From positions 1-25,456 of IMG/VR virus record IMGVR_UViG_3300037189_004221: 25,456 nucleotides of DNA. One strand, written 5' to 3'. The stretch's first letter is position 1, and each line of letters starts with the position of its first letter. The translations under genes and the position numbers were made by a program. This stretch comes from a virus. Of this stretch, positions 7,443 to 15,364 are shown piece by piece. Under the pieces are notes generated by a model, which did not search any database, was not told the DNA's origin, and was given only the letters and a program-made list of their open reading frames with translations.

Positions 7443-8911
7443 GGTGTTACCTCCTGCGTCTGATCGGTTGGCGTTTGAGCCGCCCCAGAGTTCGTGTTGA
7501 TTGCCTTCACTTCGTCCGTTGAGATTCCAGCTTCGGCGCATTTTTCGCGGAACCGAATGGCAAAGGCGATTTGCTGATCCATCACGTGCTCCCAGTCGTT
7601 GCCAATCTGCGCGGCCTCGATCTGCGGTGAAGACAACCCGCGCTCCATGCGGATCTCGGAAACCTGCCCGGCGTATTTGGCATCCGCCGTTATATTGGCC
7701 GCGCCCTGGTAGCGCCACCGGTACCAATCATCCGACGGAGGCAGCATCCCCTCCTTGATAGCCTTGGCGATGCGCCACGAGTCAACCGAACGAGCCAGCG
7801 GAAACAGGCATTGGCTGCGCATCATGCCGACATGACGATTGATGCGCTCAACCACAACACGCATTGCAGCGCCGCCCACCTTGGACGGGTCCAGGAAGTA
7901 GTCAATTGACCATCCCATCCCAGCCATAGCCTGACGGATGATGGAATCCGCAAACTGCTGTTGCGCGGGAGTGGGTCGGTCAGCCTTGAGCGCCTCCAGT
8001 TTGCCTCCGGTTCCGCTGCGGAAGTATTGGATCTCGCCCCCACGCATTGAGTGCATGGCAAGATTTGCGTCCGGGTTGGTCTCGGTCGAATCCTCGCCGA
8101 GCAGGCTTTCCGCAGTCGCTGGAGGAAGTCCGGTTTCGTTGGTCTCAGCGAGGACGATCGAAGCCGCAAGCTTCTGCGCAATCAGCTCAAAGCGCCGAAC
8201 CTCGTCGACATCCTGAAAGTCCGTCATGGCGCATCCAAGCGCCGAGAATCCGCGCACCTGATCGGCGTACCGAGGCAGGAAGCGCACCTTCATGTCGACG
8301 GCGCTGATGTCCTGATACGTCGTCCTTGCGTCGTCGTATACCCGGTAAGCGAGCGGTCGCCCCACGTCATTGACGATCACTCCGTCAACGATTCGATAGC
8401 CTTCCCAAGGCGAGTCGGAGCCAGCGGTTCCAACTCCATTGTCTCGGATGCGATGCGCCGGGATGGTCTGCAAAAGAGGGTAGCCACCAGCGCCCTCGGT
8501 AAAGATAACGCCTACGTCTCCGTCGCGGATGATGTGAAGCATCCATAGGCGTTGCAAAGTCTGCATTGGGTACAGGTCCCCGCGCACGTCGCAGAGTCGG
8601 TCGTGATCCTCCAGCCATTGTTCCGCAAGCATCCCCCAGCCAGAGTCAGACCCGGCAAACTGCGGCGTGAGTTCGCCAGACACAATTGCGGCCTGATCGT
8701 CGACGGATCCAGCCACCAGCGAGTTGTTGGCGTAAAGCCAGCGCCCCATCGACATCAGCAGCAGGCGATCTGTGCCGCTGTACAGATTAGCCGCGTCGCG
8801 ATCGAATCCAGTGCGAGCCCTGCGTTGCTGCGAGCCAATGGCAGCAGTACTGATCCGGGTCGGCATTAGCCGCCCGAACTGGTCAAAAAGTCTGACGGGT
8901 TGCGTGGCCAT
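7439..8911 (-). CDS. Portal protein, lambda gpB family
   Basis: This 490-residue protein would form the dodecameric ring through which DNA enters and leaves the head, and to which terminase and the connector bind. Recognisable lambda-B-type features are an N-terminal segment with many Arg and Gln, a wing region (LAEQWLEDHDRLCD then QTLQRLWMLHIIRDGDVGVI), PLLQTIPAHRI, and a Pro/Gln-rich C-terminus ending QTQEVTP. A polar stretch around residues 230-330 (ADQVRGFSALGCAMTDFQDV and following) fits the stem/clip and crown helices. Length is close to lambda gpB (533). The ATG overlaps the upstream TAA as TAATG. Flanking gpW-like and S49 protease genes give the lambda W-B-C order, which strengthens the call. 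Confidence 0.9.
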   Translation of the reverse strand: MATQPVRLFDQFGRLMPTRISTAAIGSQQRRARTGFDRDAANLYSGTDRLLLMSMGRWLYANNSLVAGSVDDQAAIVSGELTPQFAGSDSGWGMLAEQWLEDHDRLCDVRGDLYPMQTLQRLWMLHIIRDGDVGVIFTEGAGGYPLLQTIPAHRIRDNGVGTAGSDSPWEGYRIVDGVIVNDVGRPLAYRVYDDARTTYQDISAVDMKVRFLPRYADQVRGFSALGCAMTDFQDVDEVRRFELIAQKLAASIVLAETNETGLPPATAESLLGEDSTETNPDANLAMHSMRGGEIQYFRSGTGGKLEALKADRPTPAQQQFADSIIRQAMAGMGWSIDYFLDPSKVGGAAMRVVVERINRHVGMMRSQCLFPLARSVDSWRIAKAIKEGMLPPSDDWYRWRYQGAANITADAKYAGQVSEIRMERGLSSPQIEAAQIGNDWEHVMDQQIAFAIRFREKCAEAGISTDEVKAINTNSGAAQTPTDQTQEVTP

Positions 8912-9171
8912 TAGACAGCAGCACCCATGACCGCCACCGATCTAGTCGGCGGAATCTGGGAAAGCGGATACAAATCCGGGTTGATGGCGAACAGTGCCTT
9001 TTGGACCAAAACAAACCGCTGGAATGGTCCCATCTGGATGATGGATGACGCCTGAACGTCGCCAGCGGACGAGGATTGCAATTGCGATCCAGACAGCATC
9101 TCAGTCTGGATGCTCCTGCGAGCAGCCAGCAACTCCGCCTCAGTCAGTCCGACGAACGGGTTGAACGCCAC
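8911..9171 (-). CDS. gpW-like head-tail joining protein
   Basis: This 86-residue protein starts at a GTG (9169-9171) and begins (V)AFNPFVGLTEAELLAARR. The sequence LTEAELLAARRSIQTEML followed by a Ser/Gln turn and short polar strands resembles the start of lambda gpW (an EELAAARAAL-type helix then a beta hairpin). It also sits exactly between large terminase and portal, as W does. gpW joins the portal after DNA packaging and is needed for tail attachment. The 26-base gap after the terminase stop contains TTAAGG close to the start codon. Size is slightly larger than lambda gpW (68). The match is by eye over about 30 residues, so the family call is probable rather than certain. Confidence 0.7.
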   Translation of the reverse strand: MAFNPFVGLTEAELLAARRSIQTEMLSGSQLQSSSAGDVQASSIIQMGPFQRFVLVQKALFAINPDLYPLSQIPPTRSVAVMGAAV

Positions 9172-9196
9172 ACCTTAACCCGTAACCGCAACACCG

Positions 9197-10951
9197 CTAC
9201 GCGACGCCCTTTGCCATTGCGGCGAAAACTTGCATCCGTGCCACGTCCCACGCGTGCGGTTCGCACCCAACTTGCTCCCACGTTTCCGGTTCCCCCGGCT
9301 TCTTTCGGATTTTCATCATGCTGTTGAGTTGGTCCGTGTAGTCCTGTTCTGCCTTTGTCATTGGCTCGACTTTGGGCTCAACCCATAGACCGGAGTCACG
9401 CAAAGCCTGCAAACGGTCGGCGGTTGATGGTTTGGAGATGAAGAAAGCCAAAGCCTTTTTGCCTTTACTGGTCAGCCCATTGGAGTCCGGGTCGCCCCAC
9501 CAGGACAGGCTCCACGGTTTCTCCACCCACGTCGGCGCTTTACCTGGCTCGGTAACCTTGTGCTTCCAAGCCCTGCGAGCGTCGCCCCGAATGCAAACCC
9601 AATCGTAATTGGCTGCCCACGTGTAGACCATGCGAGCATTCCAAGCTGCGTCAATGATCACGCATCGCGGCTTGATGTTCATCGCGATTCTCAACGCCTC
9701 AATCTCCTCTGGCGTTTTAACCTGCCCCCAATGCAATCGGCGGCTTTCCCCGGTTTTAGCCCATGCGCGAGCCATGACGTGAAAGTGACCGTGCTGCGTG
9801 TCGACCGCCATGAACCGGAAAGCCTCGTCTGGCCATTCCTCCGAAGCTGACATTTCGACGCGTTGCAGCGGGTTTTCCGATTCGGCAACGGTCCGCTCGT
9901 TGGCGAACTCCGCCAGTTGCTTCTGGGTGAAGTCTACCAGAGGCTTCCAATTGCCACGCTTGGATTGGACGCGGGCAGCAAGAAACAAAGCGACAAGATC
10001 GCGCCATTGGGCGCAGATGACATCGTTCCAGTGATAGCTGTGCGACTCCGAGGACCCACCCTCGACACGAGCGTATCGACCCATGGCATTCCATCGGCCT
10101 TGCGTCTGCTTGCACTCTTTGTGCTCGTGCCCGCAGAACTGGCAGACGTAACGCGTCGTCGCTTTGGCGCCCTCAATGTCGTAGGATCCGTCTGCCCTTT
10201 TGTCGGCTGCAAACACGATTCCGTATCGGCTGCCGTCGTCGTGCTTGCCCGAAAAAACAGGTCGCTGATAGACGCCGCATGCGTCGCACGGGACTTCCCA
10301 CTCATGCACGGTCCCGGCTGTGTATTGCTGCCACCATTCCCCGCCAGTCTCTCCGCCTTGGGAGATGCCGAGGAACTTGTCGGACTGGTTGCGCCTGAAG
10401 TCTCCAAGCCGCGTCTTGGCCTGTCCCAGTCGTCCATGTGGCCAAAGCCAAAGCTCGTCTCCAATCAGGTAGCGATAGCCTCGCGCTTGCAGATTGCCGA
10501 ATGCCGGACCCTTTACGTGGACCGGGTAGCCATTGGCCAGTTGAATCTCGGTTGAGCGGTCCTTGTGCCGGTTTTCTGGCAGCAGCGACTGGACTGCCTC
10601 GCACGCGTGCAGAATTGGCATCAGGCGCGTTTCGCAGTGCAACCGTGCCTGATCATCCACTGCAAACACCCAAAGCAACGGACCGGGATCCTGGGCGATT
10701 GCCCACGGCGCAAACACATCCGCGATCAAAGTCTTTCCGGTCCGAGGAGGAGCGAGAATGTTGACCTCGCGCACGCGGTCGGATTTGAGCGAGTCCAACG
10801 GTGCGATGAAGTGACGCGAGATCGACGGATCAAACTTGCCGGAAAACGTAAGCGTTGGAGGCAACGTCACATTGTCCGCCGCCCACTCTGAAATGGGCCT
10901 TCGGTCAGGAACCCACTGTATTCTCCGCCACTCTTCTGCCAGATCAATCAC
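9197..10951 (-). CDS. terL: Terminase large subunit, lambda gpA family
   Basis: This 584-residue packaging ATPase and nuclease would pump DNA into proheads. The GTG start at 10949-10951 overlaps the upstream stop as GTGA. The N-terminal motor domain has a Walker-A-type motif APPRTGKT at residues 67-74 and Walker B YLIGDE at 161-166. A four-cysteine zinc-binding insertion lies at about C222/C225 and C270/C273, with more Cys/His after, a hallmark of the gpA type. The C-terminal nuclease domain has candidate acidic residues D384 (MAVDTQHGH) and D434 (VIIDAAWN). The C-terminus is slightly shorter than lambda gpA (641). It precedes gpW-like, portal and protease genes as in lambda. Its small-subunit partner is not adjacent but lies about 10 kb upstream. 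Confidence 0.93.
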   Translation of the reverse strand: MIDLAEEWRRIQWVPDRRPISEWAADNVTLPPTLTFSGKFDPSISRHFIAPLDSLKSDRVREVNILAPPRTGKTLIADVFAPWAIAQDPGPLLWVFAVDDQARLHCETRLMPILHACEAVQSLLPENRHKDRSTEIQLANGYPVHVKGPAFGNLQARGYRYLIGDELWLWPHGRLGQAKTRLGDFRRNQSDKFLGISQGGETGGEWWQQYTAGTVHEWEVPCDACGVYQRPVFSGKHDDGSRYGIVFAADKRADGSYDIEGAKATTRYVCQFCGHEHKECKQTQGRWNAMGRYARVEGGSSESHSYHWNDVICAQWRDLVALFLAARVQSKRGNWKPLVDFTQKQLAEFANERTVAESENPLQRVEMSASEEWPDEAFRFMAVDTQHGHFHVMARAWAKTGESRRLHWGQVKTPEEIEALRIAMNIKPRCVIIDAAWNARMVYTWAANYDWVCIRGDARRAWKHKVTEPGKAPTWVEKPWSLSWWGDPDSNGLTSKGKKALAFFISKPSTADRLQALRDSGLWVEPKVEPMTKAEQDYTDQLNSMMKIRKKPGEPETWEQVGCEPHAWDVARMQVFAAMAKGVA

Positions 10952-11736
10952 GCGCCAGTTATGGCTTCGTCGGCAGCTTGCGCAAGCTTGTCCGCAAGGT
11001 GCTTCTCCATCTCAATCCGCTCGTCCCGGAATGCGCGTGTGGCAGCAGTAGTGTAAATCGCGTTGACCCGTTCCAATTGGTTATCGGCGATGCCAATTGA
11101 CAAATTCATCCACGCTTCTGTCTTCGACCCAGACAATCCCGGCTTTGCCGTCCAGACCTGAAACTTTGCGCCCCTATGTCTCGCCACGTTTCCGGTTCCA
11201 TCAAGTCCACCGTATTCGCGGACCAGTCGCATGAACGCGGCGTTGCCGGAAATCTGCTTACCTTTGGACTTCTTAGACGATCCGCCAAACTGCGTGAAGT
11301 GCCCTTGGAACTTTCTGATGGCCCCAATCAATCCTGATTTGAGGTAGCCCACTGAGCCGATAGACTTGCGCCTGAGCGATGCAGCAGCCTTGGCCATTCG
11401 GGCTCCGTAAAGACCTTTGGACCCTTCTCCCTCAGTCGGCATCTTTGCCCTGCGAGCCTGCGCGATGAGATGCACGCGCCGAAGCTCTCGCGCCCGACCC
11501 ACCTTCTTTCCCGTCTTCTTGTCCATGCGCCGATCGCCAATCGGCTGGTTTAGGTAAGCGCGAATCTCATCCCGCTTCTGCTGCACACGATGCGGAGGGA
11601 TCAGGACAAACATCCGCATCAAAAGAAATGCCATGCGCGCATTTACAGCCATGGACATTTCGCGACTGGTCGTCACCATCCAGCGCTTCATGACCTCGTT
11701 GAACCTCTCCGTCTCAATTGTGAGTTCGGCTTTCAC
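10948..11736 (-). CDS. Putative tail completion protein (lambda Z / HK97 gp10-type)
   Basis: This 262-residue protein starts at a GTG (11734-11736) overlapping the upstream stop as GTGA. It begins (V)KAELTIETERFNEVMKRW. It is strongly basic (segments DRRMDKKTGKKVGRARELRR and KKSKGKQ) with an N-terminal helix, an Arg/Lys-rich middle and a C-terminal helix (RIEMEKHLADKLAQAADEAI). This layout (helix, basic loop with an RLVREYGG-type strand, C-terminal long helix) resembles phage tail completion proteins that connect the tail to the head. It follows a stopper-like gene and precedes large terminase, so the connector genes here are split from the tail terminator by the packaging block. The family call is tentative. 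Confidence 0.5.
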   Translation of the reverse strand: MKAELTIETERFNEVMKRWMVTTSREMSMAVNARMAFLLMRMFVLIPPHRVQQKRDEIRAYLNQPIGDRRMDKKTGKKVGRARELRRVHLIAQARRAKMPTEGEGSKGLYGARMAKAAASLRRKSIGSVGYLKSGLIGAIRKFQGHFTQFGGSSKKSKGKQISGNAAFMRLVREYGGLDGTGNVARHRGAKFQVWTAKPGLSGSKTEAWMNLSIGIADNQLERVNAIYTTAATRAFRDERIEMEKHLADKLAQAADEAITGA

Positions 11737-12104
11737 GCGTTGGCATCAGCACACATCAGGATGATGTACACGTTGTCAGGGGAAAACGCAGTTTTCACGA
11801 TCCTCCGGGTCGATCCCTGATAGACGATTGTCTTGCCCGTCACCGGAGTTGGTCGGTCGTTGTCCATGGTGTAGAGTTCGGAATCCATGGTGATCAGTGT
11901 AGAGTCTACGGTCAGGAACTCTTCGCGATCGACAAACAGCGTCAGTGACACCGTCATGTCATAGCCGCCGTCGGCCACGATTGATCCCACGCCGAGCGTA
12001 TTAGGCACACACGGGACCGGCAGCGACTTCCAGGTAAAAGTCGGCGATTCCAGAAGCGTTCGCAGGCTCGAAAGACCTGCCCTTGTCATGTTGGCAATGC
12101 TCAT
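11733..12104 (-). CDS. Putative head-tail connector/stopper protein
   Basis: This 123-residue protein is read from the ATG at 12102-12104, which overlaps a preceding TGA as ATGA. An in-frame start at 12149 would add 15 residues of low-quality sequence. It begins MSIANMTRAGLSSLRTLLE and ends with strands TGKTIVYQGSTRRIVKTA, then DNVYIILMCADANA. The pattern of an N-terminal helix, a central loop and a C-terminal beta-hairpin containing YQG/RRIV recalls small stopper proteins such as lambda FII (117 residues), which seal the filled head and receive the tail. It is immediately followed by a completion-protein candidate, consistent with a connector pair. There is no diagnostic motif, so this is inference from size, shape and neighbours. 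Confidence 0.5.
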   Translation of the reverse strand: MSIANMTRAGLSSLRTLLESPTFTWKSLPVPCVPNTLGVGSIVADGGYDMTVSLTLFVDREEFLTVDSTLITMDSELYTMDNDRPTPVTGKTIVYQGSTRRIVKTAFSPDNVYIILMCADANA

Positions 12105-12217
12105 CGCATCAGCTTGTAGACTGCTTCCTTTTCGGCCATGGAAAACCACTCAGGCACAACGCCGGAATCTGCGGCGTCGACAAGCTCCTGCGCGGTCGCC
12201 CTAGCGGATCTTCCCAA
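12101..12217 (-). CDS. Possible 38-codon coupled ORF
   Basis: A short frame in the gap between the lipoprotein stop and the stopper-like gene reads LGRSARATAQELVDAADSG, then VVPEWFSMAEKEAVYKLMR, and stops at a TGA overlapping the next ATG (ATGA). The TTG at 12215-12217 is the only in-frame start that covers the whole conserved-looking part, and it overlaps the lipoprotein end. A shorter 12-codon reading begins at an internal ATG. The residues have the balanced, amphipathic composition of a real small protein, and the four-base overlap is the same device used by neighbouring genes. There is no clear ribosome site, so confidence is low. Confidence 0.3.
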   Translation of the reverse strand: MGRSARATAQELVDAADSGVVPEWFSMAEKEAVYKLMR

Positions 12218-12488
12218 GAATGGAGTCGAGCGCTTCAAGGGCTCGGACTGCGTTGGTTCCGCTGGATTCCTGGGAGAGGCTTCCAACGCTTGCTCCTTGC
12301 TGCTTTTCGGTTTGGCTGGCTTTGAAGTTTGCAAGCTGCGATCGAGACGTGAAGAGCGTGGAAGCCGAGACGATCGTGCTGACCTTGGTAATCTGTCCAT
12401 CTGGTGCCTTTCGTTCGTCGATCTGGGTCGTCCTAAATCTAGCGCAGCCACCCATGGCAAGCGCGGCGATCAGTGCAATGCGTTTCAT
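12201..12488 (-). CDS. Small lipoprotein, possible outer-membrane spanin
   Basis: This 95-residue protein begins MKRIALIAALAMGGCARF: a basic N-terminus, a short hydrophobic core and a lipobox-like MGGC with Cys15 as the acylated residue. The mature part of about 80 residues is polar and Ser/Gln/Lys-rich, with a C-terminal helix (NAVRALEALDSILGKI). Such lipoproteins encoded right after a phage holin can be o-spanins, which disrupt the outer membrane during lysis. The partner could be the one-TM coiled-coil protein encoded two genes upstream. The ATG overlaps the holin stop as ATGA. The lipoprotein call is good. The spanin role is inferred from position, and a host Gram-negative envelope would be required. 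Confidence 0.7.
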   Translation of the reverse strand: MKRIALIAALAMGGCARFRTTQIDERKAPDGQITKVSTIVSASTLFTSRSQLANFKASQTEKQQGASVGSLSQESSGTNAVRALEALDSILGKIR

Positions 12489-12760
12489 TTCTTGATGATC
12501 TCTGTGTTTCCGGTCCGACGCTTAACGTCGTCCGCTGCGCCTTTGACGCCTTGGTGAATGCCGGTGGCACCTAGGCCAGCCACAAATCCAGACACCACGT
12601 TGAGCGCATCCCATCCGGACAACGCGGGCACCAGCACAGCGCCAGCGACCGCAGCTAGCGTCGGGATGTAGGCGTTTGGAAACTTCGGCCAAGACTTGGC
12701 CAAAGCTCCAAGCCCTAGGCTTGCCGTGGTTGCCAGTGGGATGGCTTCAGCGAGTGTCAT
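12485..12760 (-). CDS. Putative holin, two transmembrane segments
   Basis: This 91-residue protein is read from the ATG at 12758-12760 and begins MTLAEAIPLATTASLGLGAL. Two hydrophobic segments, about residues 30-46 (YIPTLAAVAGAVLVPAL) and 50-68 (WDALNVVSGFVAGLGATGI), are joined by a tight turn and followed by a charged C-terminal tail (KRRTGNTEIIKK). This is the profile of small phage holins with two hairpin TM helices, which permeabilise the inner membrane at a set time. A TTG start 27 bases further upstream is possible. The start overlaps the upstream coiled-coil gene by about 14 bases. The following lipoprotein gene fits a lysis cassette, although no endolysin is seen nearby. Confidence 0.7.
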   Translation of the reverse strand: MTLAEAIPLATTASLGLGALAKSWPKFPNAYIPTLAAVAGAVLVPALSGWDALNVVSGFVAGLGATGIHQGVKGAADDVKRRTGNTEIIKK

Positions 12761-12998
12761 ATTTTGCGATTCCGGTTTTGGCTTCAATCTTGATCAACCT
12801 GCGCTCGTGGTCGTCCAATCGACTGTTAAACGACTCCAGCTTACGCTCAATGCTGGCGATGCTGCGCTTGATCTCAGACAAGTGGTTAAAGGTTGCCGCC
12901 AGCCAAAACCCTCCAAATCCGACGCCAAACAAAATTGCCCAAAGCAATCTAAGAGGAAGGTTTACCCGCGTGGTTTCATCAATCTGCGCTTCGCTCAT
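12747..12998 (-). CDS. One-TM coiled-coil membrane protein (lysis-like)
   Basis: This 83-residue protein begins MSEAQIDETTRVNLPLRL. Residues about 15-36 form a single hydrophobic segment (LLWAILFGVGFGGFWLAA). The rest, from about 38 to 75, is a heptad-patterned coiled coil (SIASIERKLESFNSRLDDHE). A short N-terminal tail, one TM helix and a coiled coil recall phage proteins of the XhlA type and inner-membrane spanins. Its place directly before a holin and a small lipoprotein gene supports a part in lysis. It is shorter than classical Rz. No good ribosome site is visible before the ATG, and the upstream stop lies 3 bases away, so translation is probably coupled. Confidence 0.65.
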   Translation of the reverse strand: MSEAQIDETTRVNLPLRLLWAILFGVGFGGFWLAATFNHLSEIKRSIASIERKLESFNSRLDDHERRLIKIEAKTGIAKYDTR

Positions 12999-13001
12999 GG
13001 C

Positions 13002-13409
13002 TTAAAGATTTGATGCGTTCCGAAACAACTCGTCAACGTAAGCCTCGTCCCAATTCAGCAGTTGCTGCATCGCAGCGATGTGCGGCGAGCCACGCGAGAT
13101 GGTTTCCTTGTTGTCCCATCGATTGCGGGCAATGGACTGCTGGGGTTCGGGCAGCATTCCAAGCGCTGCGTCGATCGGCTCGGAGTGACCGGCAAGCAGG
13201 CACACCTCCTTGAGCGCCCACATCGGCACCTCGTTCGGCACAGGGTCTGGCGCTGGCTCAGGCTGTGGCGCGAGTTCTTGGTGTGTCTCTTTCCAGGCGT
13301 CGAGAGCAGCGAGCGACTCGAACTCGACGTGGTTGTCCGGCACATGGCCAGCGTGGTCCCATGATACAACCCGGTCTGGCCATTGGTTGCGGAGAGTGAT
13401 GAGAATCAC
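13002..13409 (-). CDS. Possible tail fibre assembly protein
   Basis: This 135-residue protein starts at a GTG (13407-13409) overlapping the fibre stop as GTGA, with GGAGGA 9 bases upstream. It begins (V)ILITLRNQWPDRVVSW, then has a Pro/Glu-rich linker around residues 45-60 (PQPEPAPDPVPNEVP). A helical C-terminal domain follows (MWALKEVCLLAG, then QSIARNRWDNKETISR and YVDELF). Similar helical domains after Pro-rich linkers occur in small proteins encoded directly downstream of phage tail fibres, some of which help fibre folding. Its coupling to the fibre gene supports that reading. No diagnostic motif was recognised. Confidence 0.5.
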   Translation of the reverse strand: MILITLRNQWPDRVVSWDHAGHVPDNHVEFESLAALDAWKETHQELAPQPEPAPDPVPNEVPMWALKEVCLLAGHSEPIDAALGMLPEPQQSIARNRWDNKETISRGSPHIAAMQQLLNWDEAYVDELFRNASNL

Positions 13410-15364
13410 GAGATGGTTCCTCCAGATCCTGCGGTTGTTCGGAGAGCGACTAACCTAATGAATCTGCGCGTGGTAAATTTGGCCGTTGTGCCAAGTGTCT
13501 TTGCGCCTACCAGCGACGGCTGGAAAGTGCTCCCCGCTGCCGTTCCGGTCGTGTCGACGTGAGTCGTGAAAGACCCACCAAAGTCGGCAGCGCTGCACAG
13601 CCTGACGCGCCCGCGATTTGCTGCCGGTCCGGTGGGTTCCCATGTTGCGACCAAGAAGGCCGAACCGGAGGCGGCAACAATCCCAGTGTCAATGTAATGC
13701 GTGGTCGTAGAAGCCAACCGAACCATTGCCCTCAGGTTCGAGCCGGATGCGCCTTGGCCGAGGGTGTTGCGGTCGTCCATGACGAATCCGAAATCATCAG
13801 TCTGGAGGGCAGCGGTAGCCGTGTATTGCTGAGGCTGGAAAGTTGCCCTCCAGTGCCATTCATCGGTTCCAACTGAAGATACTGCATCAGCAGTCCCAAG
13901 CCACGACATCACGAGCGCCAGCTTCCGCGACGGGTCAGCGGTTGTTGATGAGATTGCGAACACCGTCGTGCCTCGAAATGTACCGGTCGACGTTGTGCCG
14001 GTTGTGGCCGTAAATCGCATTGGCCGCGCGCCGTCAGCAGATGCCGCAAAGACGCTGGCACCAGTGCCGGAAGTGAATGCGGCGAAGTTGCCTGCGTTGA
14101 TGTTTGTGCCGTCGCCGTAGGTGCTTAAGAACGGCCCGTGAAACAGCGCCCCAGAACGAGCCACATCCAGCGCCCACTGCGGGAAATCTGGATCCGCGCG
14201 AGGTTGCACCCGGTCGGAGAATGTCACCCATCCAGCGCCAGTCCAGATGCACATGTCGCCGACAAGCTGGCCAGTGGTGGCTCCAGAGGTGAAGCAGTCC
14301 GAGCAATAGGCGATCCGCAGCTTCGCAGACTCGGTCGACGACAGCGCGAGAAGATCGGCGGTGGTGAAAGAGTCCGAGAATCCGATGTTGCGACGGGCTG
14401 TCCGCTTCTGTGTGGCGGTGGCCGACTGATCTGCATCAAAGCGAGGAAACACCGTGACGGCTGCAAGGTCAGCATCCACGGCGGCACGGTTCTTCCAAAG
14501 CCCGCTCACGCTGTCGTAGTAGAGCGCCTGCGTGCTGTCCTTCGGATCCGTGATTAGGACATTGTGAAGCTCGTCGATCTCGTAGCCGTTTTGGATCTTT
14601 ATGAACGCGGATCCGTTGCTGCCATTACTCGCGTTGATTACCCGGCCAATGTACACGCCATTGGCAGGCGCAACCGCAGGAGTGGTTTGCCAGCCGCCAG
14701 CGGTGGACGACAGCCACAGCGAAGCGCCATTGGTGAACGACGCCGTAGGAAGGTTGCTCAGGCCCGTTAGCAGTCCCTCGACAATGACGTAACCCTCCGT
14801 TGATGCGGTGATGGTCTCGGCGGCGACACCGAAAGTCTTGGAGGACGTGGGCTCAGTATCCGCATCGGCAAGCTCCACCTCCAGATGCGATCCAGTCGAT
14901 CCAGTGATGTAGACCACCTGGCCCTTGGTGATCGTTCCAGCGGATTGCTTGCGGCAGGAGCGAAGGAGCGCCTCGTTGACGTTGGACGTGTAGGATCCGG
15001 TGACGACGCCGACGCCTTGCAACGTGCCGCCGGTCAACGTGACGTTGTTTGCGTTTTGCGTCGCGACGGTGCCTAGACCAAGCTGCGTCCGAAGGTTGGC
15101 AGCATCAGCAGCGACGCGGGCAGAAAGCGTGCTAGGCGTGTCCAAGACTCCACCAGTGACCGACACGAGCCCGGTGCCAGCAGGCGCAGGACCAGCGGGG
15201 CCAGTAGCACCAGTGGCACCCGTTGCGCCAGTCGCACCAGTTGGACCCTGCGGCCCAACAACGCCGTTGGCGACCACGTTGAGCGTCAATGGAAGCGTCT
15301 GCTCGGTCTTGGTAAATTCCAGACCGTTCGGACCGTAGACAACCGCTACATTCACGTCGCTCAT
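13406..15364 (-). CDS. Tail fibre with collagen-like Gly-X-Y segment
   Basis: This 652-residue protein begins MSDVNVAVVYGPNGLEFTKT. Residues about 37-60 are eight collagen-like triplets (GPQ GPT GAT GAT GAT GAT GPA GPA), a trimeric rod common in phage fibres. A beta-rich shaft follows with repeated Thr/Ser/Gly stretches. Residues about 290-330 hold a conserved-looking piece (SATATQKRTARRNIGFSD) like those in many tail fibres that carry an array of ARRNIG-type repeats. The C-terminal third is Thr/Ser/Gly-rich and probably the receptor-binding head. The ATG overlaps the upstream stop as ATGA. It is probably a side or tip fibre that recognises the host surface. Assignment as a fibre is strong, the receptor is unknown. 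Confidence 0.85.
   Translation of the reverse strand: MSDVNVAVVYGPNGLEFTKTEQTLPLTLNVVANGVVGPQGPTGATGATGATGATGPAGPAPAGTGLVSVTGGVLDTPSTLSARVAADAANLRTQLGLGTVATQNANNVTLTGGTLQGVGVVTGSYTSNVNEALLRSCRKQSAGTITKGQVVYITGSTGSHLEVELADADTEPTSSKTFGVAAETITASTEGYVIVEGLLTGLSNLPTASFTNGASLWLSSTAGGWQTTPAVAPANGVYIGRVINASNGSNGSAFIKIQNGYEIDELHNVLITDPKDSTQALYYDSVSGLWKNRAAVDADLAAVTVFPRFDADQSATATQKRTARRNIGFSDSFTTADLLALSSTESAKLRIAYCSDCFTSGATTGQLVGDMCIWTGAGWVTFSDRVQPRADPDFPQWALDVARSGALFHGPFLSTYGDGTNINAGNFAAFTSGTGASVFAASADGARPMRFTATTGTTSTGTFRGTTVFAISSTTADPSRKLALVMSWLGTADAVSSVGTDEWHWRATFQPQQYTATAALQTDDFGFVMDDRNTLGQGASGSNLRAMVRLASTTTHYIDTGIVAASGSAFLVATWEPTGPAANRGRVRLCSAADFGGSFTTHVDTTGTAAGSTFQPSLVGAKTLGTTAKFTTRRFIRLVALRTTAGSGGTIS

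Noticed and set aside
7443-7727. N-terminal extension of the S49 protease by 95 codons
   Set aside because: The extension lies inside the portal gene in another frame and has no ribosome site, while the GTG at 7442 has a perfect AGGAGG and overlaps the portal stop.
9863-10555. A 230-codon plus-strand frame inside large terminase
   Set aside because: It is antisense to conserved terminase motifs, and its residues show no domain pattern.
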